Positions 56,734-64,000 of a stretch of DNA of 64,000 nucleotides are shown piece after piece. The notes beneath the pieces are model-generated. The model saw only the letters and a list, made by a program, of their open reading frames with translations, was not told the origin of the DNA and made no database searches. Made by a program: the position numbers and the translations under genes. This DNA is from Phytohabitans rumicis (lineage in GTDB: Bacteria > Actinomycetota > Actinomycetes > Mycobacteriales > Micromonosporaceae). Numbering within the stretch: position 1 is the first letter of the stretch; each line of letters opens with the position of its first letter. Location of the stretch: the NCBI RefSeq assembly GCF_011764445.1, contig NZ_BLPG01000001.1:7333001-7397000 (forward strand), given 5' to 3'.

Positions 56734-56914
56734 CGGTGGGTCAGACTCGTGGTTCGAGGTAATCGTCGCTTGTGGAGCGTGTACAGGCTGGCGGACACGC
56801 GTGCCCGACCGCGGCGATCCCTAGGGTCGTTCGAAGGCGTGAGCCGCCCGGCTTGCCTCCATCGATCTGATGAAACGGTTGGTACGAGCTCGCAGGCGGC
56901 GCCACCTCCGCCGC

Positions 56915-57430
56915 CTATCGCTTTACGCGAAGCGCATGGAAGAAGCCCTCGTCGTCACCTCTGTCGTGGATGTTCCAGGCGGACGATACATGTGGCATGA
57001 GTACCTGGCCGATGGTGACTGCCGCCGACACACCAACGGCAGGGAACAGGTCGATGGCGTCGATCCGACCATGATCGGCCTCGACGGACGCGAGGAACTT
57101 GCGCATGATGCCCTCGAAAGATGCCAGGTCTGCCGCCGACGAGATCAGCGTTGGCTCCGAGTCTGCGGGCGGGTTTACCGTGATCTGGTATATGTGATGG
57201 CCTGCCAAGATCCTTTCTGGGAGGTCCTCAAGAGGGATCGAGCCGGAGAGGTTGACGACCAGGGCCACGGATTGCTGGGAGTCGCCCGCGCGGACGCGCG
57301 TGACGTCGAACGTGATCGGCGGCCGCTACTCTGTCGGCCAGGTCCACGCGTTGGCGCGGTCGGTGCGGTGTCGCTGGAATACGAGGGTGGGCACCTTGTC
57401 GTCGAGGCGCGCGCCGAAGGCGATCAACGA
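56915..57430 (-). pseudogene. SAVED-domain (CBASS-type effector) remnant with in-frame TAG
   Basis: LIAFGARLDDKVPTLVFQRH, TDRANAWTWPTE, a TAG at 57326-57328, then ITFDVTRVRAGDSQQSVALV, NLSGSIPLEDLPERI, IDAIDLFPAVGVSAAVTIGQ and SAWNIHDRGDDEGFFHALRV follow the SAVED layout: a ligand-pocket core that senses cyclic oligonucleotides. All pieces except the stop are in one frame. No effector domain (nuclease, protease or TM) and no CD-NTase gene are found nearby. Confidence 0.7.
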
Positions 57431-57684
57431 GGGGATTCTGGTTCTGGGTTTGCCACTTTCCCATCTGCGAGACGCGGGAGCAAACGCGTACCGAAACGCT
57501 GGTGAAGACGCGGCCCTTCGAGACCGAGAACGGCTGGATCGCCGCCCACACTGATGCGGGCGATGATGGGCGAGTGTTCTCAAGCTTCGTCACGGTGTGG
57601 GTCGGGCGAGCGTGGTTCCGGTCAGGCCCGCTTGGTCGAGCAGGGCGCTGGCGGTGGGCGGCGGCGAGACCGTCGAGGGTGACC

Positions 57685-57837
57685 ATGTCGATGATCACCA
57701 ACACCGAGCCCGAGATCACCATCCCGGCACCCGGAGCCGCTTCCTGGACCCGAGCGGGTCGGTCGGTCAAGGGCAAGGCCGACTGCGCTACCTCACCGGT
57801 CCACCTCATCTACGAGGACAAGGATCACGCCTGCTGA
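57685..57837 (+). CDS. 50-residue peptide, RiPP-precursor-like in build
   Basis: MSMITNTEPEITIPAPGAAS begins the peptide and SPVHLIYEDKDHAC ends it; two Cys (one C-terminal) and several Ser/Thr lie in the second half. GAGGG sits 6 bp before ATG 57685, a good ribosome site. It is convergent with the AraC gene, 15 bp away. A leader/core build is suggestive, but no RiPP enzyme is adjacent, and a small regulatory or structural protein is equally possible. Confidence 0.5.
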   Translation: MSMITNTEPEITIPAPGAASWTRAGRSVKGKADCATSPVHLIYEDKDHAC

Positions 57838-57852
57838 CACACGAAATGTGGG

Positions 57853-59436
57853 TCAGGCTTTCTCGGTCTCGTGCGCCTGATAGTCGCGTGGTGATAGTCC
57901 GTGGAAGCGAGTGAAGGCGGCGCTGAAGGTCGGCAGGTGGGCGTAGCCGACGCGGCGTGAGACGGCGCTGGGCTTGGCACCGCCGGCGAGCATGTCTCGG
58001 GCGATGCGCATGCGGGCGGCGTAGCACCACCGGGCGAAGCTCATACCGGTCTGTTCGCGGAAGGTCCGGTGGACGTCGGCGGACACGTCGAGGCCTGACC
58101 CGCCGGAAGTGCCGATGCGGCGCAGGTAGTCCATGGCCGCTCCCCGTGCCCGTGAGTCGGTCGGCATCGGTAGCGACAGCGCTTGCTGCGCAGCGACCCG
58201 ATCGGCGAACAGATCGAGGATATGGCTGGGGTTGTAGTCGTCCGGACGCAAGGGGGTGCGGGCGCTGATGGAGCAGAACATCAGGTAGTCGTCCCAGGCG
58301 GGCGAGAACTGGGCCTGCAGCGGCTCGGTCAGTTGAAGGTCGCCGGTGCTGGCGTTCCCGAGCGGCAGGGAGATCGAGTTCTCGCGAACACCCGTGGTGT
58401 GCTCCGAGCCCGCGGGGATCCAGGTCGCGACGCCTCGTTCCTGTTCGTAGCGGTGATCGCCGATGTCCAGATATCCGCTGCCGCGATACGTCCAGATGAG
58501 CACGTGGACGTTGTTCGTATGCGACGGCGTGCGAGCCGCGGGCAGCATGTCAGGCGCAGTGGGCGTGTCCTTCGCGCGCATCATGCGCATCAGGTTGTCG
58601 GCCTGGCGTGCCGCCGCCGGGCGTTGCGTCAGCCCACTCGCGACAGGCCGGGCGGAGAGGGCCCGGCTGAACTCGTGAGGGGTCAGCCCGAATTGCTGCT
58701 TGAACGCGCGAGTGAAACCGCTATGAGTGGCGAAACCCACTCGTGCCGCCACCTGACCGACGCCGTAGCCGGCTGCCATGTACTCGACAGCCGCGCTCAA
58801 CCGGCAGCGCAGCCGCCACTGCTCGAAGGTCAGCCCGGTGTCACCGCGGAAGTCGCGGAGCAGGGTACGCGGGCTGGACAGCACCCGTGCCGCCCATTCG
58901 GTGACGGTGAGGTCGAGCGCGGGATTCCGAAGCAGTTCGTCGGCCACTTCTCGGGCCCCGCCGGCTCTCGGCATGACCGGCGGATCGACCGCGCACGTCC
59001 GGGTGCCCTCGCTTCGCGCAGGCGGTCGCCGACCGGAGCCGCGGAGAAGATCGACGAGCGCATCCTGGGAGTATCCGTGGCCGGTCAGCGGCGTGACCAT
59101 GAGGTTGAAGCCCTGGATCAGCCAGTCCTGCCAGCCATCGGGAATCACGAACCGCCTCGGCTCCGGCAAGGCCCCGGCCGCGATACTCGGATGTGTCAAC
59201 AACGGGAAGGCGACCGTGCCTGGCTCAGTGACGACTGTCCATCGGTTGCCCCTGTCCGCCGGAATCCAGACACCCTCGCCTTCGGCGAGCCGAAACTCCG
59301 GATTGCCCTCCATCCGGACGCATGCCGAGCCGGTACGGACCCAAAGCAGGAGATGCTCGGGCTGATCCCATAGGCCGCCCGACCGCACTCGAGGAATCGG
59401 CGGCGGTCGACTCGTGCCCAGCGGAGCTGGATCCAC
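57853..59436 (-). CDS. tandem AraC-AraC regulator (two cupin + HTH units in one chain)
   Basis: 527 residues, twice the family norm. Unit 1 (about 1-265): cupin (LLLWVRTGSACVRMEGNPEF, GEGVWIPADRGNRWTV) and AraC HTH (LTVTEWAARVLSSPRTLLRDF, VGQVAARVGFATHSGFTRAF). Unit 2 (about 285-527): cupin (VHVLIWTYRGSGYLDIGDHR, GVATWIPAGSEHTTGV) and AraC HTH (EQTGMSFARWCYAARMRIAR, SAVSRRVGYAHLPTFSAAFT). It is divergent from the iron-boxed siderophore operon, so it probably activates that operon in response to a siderophore. Confidence 0.88.
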   Translation of the reverse strand: MDPAPLGTSRPPPIPRVRSGGLWDQPEHLLLWVRTGSACVRMEGNPEFRLAEGEGVWIPADRGNRWTVVTEPGTVAFPLLTHPSIAAGALPEPRRFVIPDGWQDWLIQGFNLMVTPLTGHGYSQDALVDLLRGSGRRPPARSEGTRTCAVDPPVMPRAGGAREVADELLRNPALDLTVTEWAARVLSSPRTLLRDFRGDTGLTFEQWRLRCRLSAAVEYMAAGYGVGQVAARVGFATHSGFTRAFKQQFGLTPHEFSRALSARPVASGLTQRPAAARQADNLMRMMRAKDTPTAPDMLPAARTPSHTNNVHVLIWTYRGSGYLDIGDHRYEQERGVATWIPAGSEHTTGVRENSISLPLGNASTGDLQLTEPLQAQFSPAWDDYLMFCSISARTPLRPDDYNPSHILDLFADRVAAQQALSLPMPTDSRARGAAMDYLRRIGTSGGSGLDVSADVHRTFREQTGMSFARWCYAARMRIARDMLAGGAKPSAVSRRVGYAHLPTFSAAFTRFHGLSPRDYQAHETEKA

Positions 59437-59482
59437 CCCACCATGTCCTAACTATATGGCGATCTACGCACACCATGCGAAG

Positions 59483-59501
59483 TTAGGATTGCCTAACATT
59501 A
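59483..59501. promoter_or_regulatory. iron box (IdeR/DmdR-type operator)
   Basis: TTAGGATTGCCTAACATTA matches the actinomycete iron box TTAGGTTAGGCTAACCTAA at 14 of 19 positions, including TTAGG and CTAAC. It lies in the divergent gap upstream of the siderophore operon and also 47 bp from the AraC start, so it may control both. Confidence 0.8.
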
Positions 59502-59573
59502 GCACCGGTCCTTGTGTCGATCATGGCGCGCGGCCTGGTCACCTTCGTAGCGATCGGAAAGAGCTGTCTCAAC

Positions 59574-61439
59574 ATGCCGAAGACCTCACGCCGGATCACC
59601 GTGCACCCGTTGACCTTGCGAGAGGTCGAGGTCGTACGTGTGCGGGACCTGACGCCGGGGATGCGGCGTATCACGTTGGCCGGCGAGCAGCTGCGCGAGT
59701 TCACCTCGGCGAACGGCTTCGCTCAGCCGGCGTTCGACTCGACGGGCTTCGACGACGACATCCGGCTGGTTTTCCGCTACCCCAGCCAGGCCCAGCCGGT
59801 GCTGCCGGTGCAGAAGGAGAAGGGCCTGGACCTGCCGAGAGATCCGCGGCCGTTGTCGAGGATCTACACCGTGAGTCGCTGGGAGCCCAAGACTGGCGAG
59901 TTGGACGTCGACTTTGTCAAGCACGGCATCGGCGTCGGCACCACCTGGGCGTACCGCGCCCAGGTCGGCGATCGCATCCACTTCTTCGGCCCGAGCTCGT
60001 CGCGGGCGCTCCCGCGGGATGCGGACTGGCTGCTGGTCGCCGGAGACGACACGACGATCCCCGCGATCTCCCGCCTGCTCGAAGAGCTGCCGGAGGGCAC
60101 GAGGGCGCAGGTGTTCATCGAGGTCGCCGAGAAAGAATACCGCCAGAAGTTGCGTGAGCTGCCCGGCGTCGAGGTGACCTGGCTCGTGCGCGACGGCGCC
60201 GCGGCCGGCACGACCACCCATCTGGTGGATGCGGTCAGGAACTGCGGCTGGTGGGACGGCAGGCCGTTCGCGTGGGTCGCCGGGGAACAGGCGACGGTGC
60301 GAAACATCCGGCGTCATCTGGTCGAGGACCGAGGAGTGTCCAAGGAGGACATCGAGTTCATCGGGTACTGGCGTCGCGGCGAGGTCGTCGCGCTGGAGGC
60401 CGACGGGGCGGTGCCCGATCCCGTGAAGACGAGAACCCCGTTGGAGAAGCTCCACGATCTGACCGAGCTGATTGCACCGGTGGCGATCCGCACCGCCGTC
60501 GAGCTGGGCGTTCCCGAGCTGATCTCCCGTGGCGTGAACGCCGTGAAGGACCTGGCCGTCAAGGCGGGTGCCGATGCGCGGGCGCTGGGCAAGTTGCTGC
60601 GCTACCTGCACGCCCTGGACGTCCTGACCGAGACCGAACCGGGCCACTACGGCCTGACGACAGTGGGTGAGGTCCTGACCGTCGAGTTCATGGCCGACTT
60701 CCTGCACCCCGCCGGGGTGGCGGGGCGCGAGATGCTCGGCATCTACGGGCTCACCGAGTCGATCCGCACCGGCCAGCCGTCATACGCCTCGGTCACCGGG
60801 CAGACCTATGCAGAGGTACGGGCCGAACAGGACTACGAGGATCGCTACCTGGAACGACTGGCGAAGTTCCAGGCGACGCTGGCCGAGCCGATCGCCACGT
60901 CCGACATCCTCAACGGTGTCCGGCACCTGGTGCTCCACTCCGGCGGCGCGGGCGCCCAGGCCCGCGAGTTCGTCGCCGCCCACGAGAACCTCCGGGTAAC
61001 GATCTGCGCGTTGCCCGCACAGTCGGACTGGCTGCGCCGCGACCTGCTCGACAGCATCCCAGACGAGCAGCAGCGCGCGCGTGTCAGCGTGGTCGAGCAG
61101 TCCGTCTTCGAGCCCAGCCCGCCAGCCGACGTCGTGTTCATCATCCGCGCCTTCAAGACCCTGGCCGATGCCGATGCCGCCCATGCCCTGCGGCGGGCAG
61201 CCGAGAACCTCCTCCCCGGCGGCCGGGTGCTGCTGGTCGAAGACCTCTTCGACACCGACGACCTCGACGAACACGACGGCGAAGCCGACCTGCTCGCCCT
61301 CACCGTGCACGGCTCCGGCGTACGCACCGCCGCCGAGCTCGACGACGTCATCTCCCGAGCAGGGCTCGAACGGAGCACCACACACACCGTCGGCTGGGGC
61401 ACCAACGTCCAGGAACTCGTACCCGCGGAGGCCCAATGA
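59574..61439 (+). CDS. siderophore-interacting flavoreductase fused to an O-methyltransferase-like domain
   Basis: About 621 residues from ATG 59574 (GTG 59514 is in frame). Residues 1-270 are a SIP/ViuB-type reductase: FAD-binding RIYTVSRWEPKTGELDVDFV, DWLLVAGDDTTIPAISRLLE, and NADPH end WVAGEQATVRNIRRHL. Residues 300-621 are like plant-type O-methyltransferases: dimerisation helix (GVPELISRGVNAVKDLAVKA) and a Rossmann part (LPGGRVLLVEDLFDTDD) in which the glycine-rich SAM loop is poorly kept. It may reduce ferric siderophore in the cytoplasm; the role of the second half is open. It ends in ATGA with the next gene. Confidence 0.82.
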   Translation: MPKTSRRITVHPLTLREVEVVRVRDLTPGMRRITLAGEQLREFTSANGFAQPAFDSTGFDDDIRLVFRYPSQAQPVLPVQKEKGLDLPRDPRPLSRIYTVSRWEPKTGELDVDFVKHGIGVGTTWAYRAQVGDRIHFFGPSSSRALPRDADWLLVAGDDTTIPAISRLLEELPEGTRAQVFIEVAEKEYRQKLRELPGVEVTWLVRDGAAAGTTTHLVDAVRNCGWWDGRPFAWVAGEQATVRNIRRHLVEDRGVSKEDIEFIGYWRRGEVVALEADGAVPDPVKTRTPLEKLHDLTELIAPVAIRTAVELGVPELISRGVNAVKDLAVKAGADARALGKLLRYLHALDVLTETEPGHYGLTTVGEVLTVEFMADFLHPAGVAGREMLGIYGLTESIRTGQPSYASVTGQTYAEVRAEQDYEDRYLERLAKFQATLAEPIATSDILNGVRHLVLHSGGAGAQAREFVAAHENLRVTICALPAQSDWLRRDLLDSIPDEQQRARVSVVEQSVFEPSPPADVVFIIRAFKTLADADAAHALRRAAENLLPGGRVLLVEDLFDTDDLDEHDGEADLLALTVHGSGVRTAAELDDVISRAGLERSTTHTVGWGTNVQELVPAEAQ

Positions 61440-62461
61440 CGTTCACCCGAACGACGAAGAGAAAGAAGAACACAGCCATGACCATGACACCCCTGAGACG
61501 GCGCGGCGCGGCCCTGGCCACCGTCCTTAGCGCTGCGCTCGCCATCACCGCCTGCGGCGGTGATGGCGACGACACCGGCGACGCGACCGCCAAAACCCGC
61601 AGCGTCGAGGCCGACAACGGCACGATCGAGGTCCCCGCCGACCCCCAGCGGGTAGCCACGATCGGCAACACGACTCTGCCGTTCATCGACATCGGCGGGA
61701 AACCGATCGGCGTCACGGCGGAGTCGGACTCCGATGTCAAGCTGTTGCCCGAGGACCAGCAGGCGACGTATGCGGCGGCCACGATTCTCGCGCCCAGCGC
61801 CGACGAGGTCGACATGGAGAAACTCGCCAGCCTGAAGCCGGACCTCATCCTGGCTCAAATTCCCGATGCCGAGTTCGAGCTGATCAAGAAGCGGCTGGAG
61901 GCGATCGCCCCGACCGTGTTCTTCGGACTCGACACCGAATGGAAGGCCCTCGCCGACGGACTCGCGGGGGCCGGCAACCTGACGGACAGGTTCGGCCAGC
62001 AGAAGGCGGAGTTCGAGGGCAAGGTCACGAAGATCCAGGAGACCTACCGCAAGATCATCGACGAGACCTCGTTCGTCGACGTCAACCGCTGGGCCTCGTC
62101 CGATCCCGGAACGTTCGCCATCGCGGACATCGGTTGCTCCGAGATCGCCAGGGACGACGTCGGCATGGACTTCCCTCAGGCGGCCGCCGGCGCCGATCCC
62201 CTGGCCTGGACGTCCCTGCCATTCGAGCAGATCGGCAGCCTGTCCAAGTACGACGTGATCACCTACCCCGTCGACGCCAAGGGTCAGCCGACAGAGCCCT
62301 TCGTGCCGGTGGTCGAGACCAACACCTGGAAGGCGCTGCCTGCCGTGAGCTCCGGTCGCGCGCTCGGAGTCTTCTGCCCCGGCAACAACGCCTACGGATC
62401 CGTCGTCCGATACCTGGACTCGCTAGCCAGCGTACTGGCGACCCTCCCCGCCACGAAGTGA
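61436..62461 (+). CDS. siderophore-binding lipoprotein of an ABC importer
   Basis: 341 residues. ATG 61436 has GGAGG 4 bp upstream and overlaps the previous stop. A long signal with lipobox (ATVLSAALAITACGGDG) anchors it to the outer face of the membrane. The rest is a class III periplasmic-binding fold (VATIGNTTLPFIDIGGKPIG, LASLKPDLILAQIPDAEFEL, SLPFEQIGSLSKYDVITYPV). It delivers ferric siderophore to the permeases downstream. Confidence 0.92.
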   Translation: MTFTRTTKRKKNTAMTMTPLRRRGAALATVLSAALAITACGGDGDDTGDATAKTRSVEADNGTIEVPADPQRVATIGNTTLPFIDIGGKPIGVTAESDSDVKLLPEDQQATYAAATILAPSADEVDMEKLASLKPDLILAQIPDAEFELIKKRLEAIAPTVFFGLDTEWKALADGLAGAGNLTDRFGQQKAEFEGKVTKIQETYRKIIDETSFVDVNRWASSDPGTFAIADIGCSEIARDDVGMDFPQAAAGADPLAWTSLPFEQIGSLSKYDVITYPVDAKGQPTEPFVPVVETNTWKALPAVSSGRALGVFCPGNNAYGSVVRYLDSLASVLATLPATK

Positions 62462-63501
62462 CAACCCTCGCCCTGCGGCAGGACGGTCCGGGCACCGTGA
62501 CGGTGCCCGGACCGCGTCGTCGCCTGCTCGGCCTGGTCGTCGCGCTGGTGGTCCTGCTGGTCCTGCTGGTGCTGAGCGTCATGATCGGGTCGACGCCGAT
62601 CCCGCCGTCAGTGGTGTGGGACGCGCTGTTCCACTCATCGGCCGACATCGACCAGTTCGCGATCCGCGACTACCGGCTGCCGCGCGCGATCGTGGGTCTG
62701 GTCGTCGGCGTCGCGCTCGGCCTGTCGGGCGCGTTGATCCAGGCGCTCACCCGCAACCCCTTGGCCGATCCGGGCATTCTCGGCGTCCATGCCGGTGCGT
62801 CCTTCGCGGTGACGGTCGCCGTGGGGCTGCTCGGCGTCCGCGACGTCCAGGGCTACATGTGGTTCGCGTTCGCGGGGGCGCTGGTTGTCACGCTGATGGT
62901 GCTCGCACTTGGGTCGACGCGGCAGGGCTCCTCGCCGGTGGTCATGGTGCTGGCCGGGGTCTGCGTCGGCGCGGTGCTCGGGGGCGCCAGGGACGCCCTC
63001 CAATTGACCAACCCGGACGCGTTCGACGCGCTGCGGTCGTGGAACGCCGGTTCGATCGGGGGCCGCCCGCTGGAGGCGATGTGGCCGATCCTGCCGTTCT
63101 TCGCGGTGGCACTCGTTCTGGCGTTCGTGGTGGCCGGCCCGCTCAACGCGATGGCCCTGGGTGACGAACTGGCGGTTGCCCAGGGTGTCCGCCTGGCGCG
63201 TACCCGCGTCCTTGCGATCATCGCGCTCACCCTCCTCTCCGGGGGTGCGACGGCCATCGCCGGGCCGATCGTGTTCGTCGGTCTCATGGTTCCGCACGTG
63301 GCCCGTTGGATCGTCGGCCCGCACCAGGGGTGGATCTTCGCTTACAGCATCCTGCTCGGCCCGAGCCTGCTGCTGCTCTCCGACATCCTCGGGCGGGTCG
63401 TGATGCGGCCCGGTGAGATCCCCGTGGGTGTCGTCACCGCCTTCGTCGGCGCCCCCGTTCTCATCGCGCTGGTGCGGCGGAGAAAGGCGAGCGGACTGTG
63501 A
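62458..63501 (+). CDS. FecCD-family siderophore permease 1
   Basis: 347 residues from GTG 62458, overlapping the binding-protein stop by 4 bp. About nine or ten TM helices. Family motifs: YRLPRAIVGLVVGVALGLSG, LTRNPLADPGILGVHAGASF and AIAGPIVFVGLMVPHVARW, the loop that contacts the ATPase. Confidence 0.93.
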   Translation: MTTLALRQDGPGTVTVPGPRRRLLGLVVALVVLLVLLVLSVMIGSTPIPPSVVWDALFHSSADIDQFAIRDYRLPRAIVGLVVGVALGLSGALIQALTRNPLADPGILGVHAGASFAVTVAVGLLGVRDVQGYMWFAFAGALVVTLMVLALGSTRQGSSPVVMVLAGVCVGAVLGGARDALQLTNPDAFDALRSWNAGSIGGRPLEAMWPILPFFAVALVLAFVVAGPLNAMALGDELAVAQGVRLARTRVLAIIALTLLSGGATAIAGPIVFVGLMVPHVARWIVGPHQGWIFAYSILLGPSLLLLSDILGRVVMRPGEIPVGVVTAFVGAPVLIALVRRRKASGL

Positions 63502-64000
63502 CCATGGGTGTTTCGTTCCGGTCGCGGTTGGCTCGCGCTCGTTCGACGGGCGGGGCTCCCGCGGAGCGGGTGGACTTCGGGCGGCGTGTGCTGACGTTAC
63601 GGCGCTGGAGGGTCGCGGTGCGGCTCGAGTGGCGCTCGGTCATCGTCTGCGCGGTGCTCGCGATCGCGATCGCCTGCGTGGCGGTGTTCGCGCTGATGAC
63701 CGGCTCGTACACGCTCAGCCCGGGGCAGGTGGTCTCCGCGCTGACCGGCGGGGAGACCGGGCTGGTGCACGACATCGTGGTCGAGTGGCGGCTGCCGCGG
63801 GTGGCTGCGGCGCTGGTGTTCGGCGCCGCACTGGGGGTCAGCGGGGCGGTCTTCCAGTCGATGTTGCGCAACCCGCTCGCGGACCCCGGCATCATCGGGT
63901 TCTCCCAGGGCCCCTACACCGGCGCACTGATCGTGATCCTCCTCGTCAACGGCACCTACGTGCAGTTGGCCGGCGGGGCGTTGCTGGGCGGGATGGCCAC
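63498..64000 (+). CDS. FecCD-family siderophore permease 2, 3' end outside window
   Basis: GTG 63498 overlaps the first permease stop (GTGA). A basic N-terminal extension (RSRLARARSTGGAPAERVDF) precedes the first TM helix. WRLPRVAAALVFGAALGVSG and MLRNPLADPGIIGFSQGPYT identify it. The frame is still open at the window edge. It should form a heterodimer with permease 1; an ATPase gene is expected downstream. Confidence 0.92.
   Translation, partial: MTMGVSFRSRLARARSTGGAPAERVDFGRRVLTLRRWRVAVRLEWRSVIVCAVLAIAIACVAVFALMTGSYTLSPGQVVSALTGGETGLVHDIVVEWRLPRVAAALVFGAALGVSGAVFQSMLRNPLADPGIIGFSQGPYTGALIVILLVNGTYVQLAGGALLGGMA

Noticed and set aside
1-64000. tRNA, rRNA, CRISPR arrays, phage integrase genes
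   Set aside because: None seen by eye: no regularly spaced repeats, no tyrosine or serine recombinase motifs, no tRNA-like cloverleaf with TTCGA loop that I could support.

Overview
The window comes from a high-GC actinomycete. Evidence: strong GC bias at third codon positions, many GTG starts, ATGA/GTGA gene overlaps, an IdeR/DmdR-type iron box, LuxR/TetR/MarR/MerR regulators, CBM2 and LamG secreted proteins, and siderophore uptake. The genus cannot be read from the sequence. No rRNA, tRNA or CRISPR array was seen. Much of the window is accessory DNA with metal and sulfur resistance, transposon scars, chimeric gene remnants and a polymorphic toxin.

Layout. 0-2.2 kb: end of a GH42 beta-galactosidase gene and an aldo/keto reductase. 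2.2-4.2 kb: a decayed isopropylmalate/tartrate-type dehydrogenase, then a MarR regulator divergent from a threonine-aldolase-like enzyme across two tandem operators. 4.4-6.7 kb: a MerR-controlled, heavy-metal-like operon with a MerR promoter. 6.9-11.6 kb: alpha/beta hydrolase, LuxR regulator, a thioredoxin-like pair and a secreted CBM2 protein. 12-14.6 kb: a CtpG-like P-type ATPase with a CmtR-like sensor. 14.9-20.2 kb: a reactive-sulfur module in which an ArsR-rhodanese fusion is divergent from a persulfide-dioxygenase/rhodanese fusion, an MFS transporter, a cysteine desulfurase and a VKOR. 20.2-22.3 kb: kinase-like protein, methyltransferase, TetR. 22.3-25.9 kb: two back-to-back chimeric remnants (ABC ATPase/sigma factor, LuxR/ThuA).

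26-42 kb holds the main find. A complete Tn7-like transposon (27322-34694) carries tnsA-tnsB-tnsC-tniQ, terminal inverted repeats starting TGTAGGTTCTCGTTGA, and a perfect 5-bp target duplication (TGTCG). It lies in the last codons of an M23 metallopeptidase remnant. A second end of the same type (38713) lies 11 bp after the stop of another M23 remnant and pairs with a right-end-like block at 41453-41507. This outlines a cargo-only relative with no transposition genes. Two insertions at the 3' ends of two M23 genes suggest that M23 gene ends are the attachment site.

42-64 kb: a second ATPase C-terminus (remnant), an ArsR-type regulator, a secreted GH10 xylanase-LamG protein, a very large RHS/YD-repeat toxin with a membrane-type C-terminal module and an overlapping two-TM candidate immunity gene, remnants of ornithine aminotransferase and of a CBASS-type SAVED effector, a tandem AraC-AraC regulator, and an iron-boxed siderophore operon running off the end.

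Caveat: at least ten genes are broken by one missing base, nearly always in a run of three to five C or G, and each is restored by adding one base. This looks more like systematic homopolymer undercalling than biology. I describe these genes as whole and flag each break. Genuine decay (large deletions, fusions, in-frame stops) is described separately.
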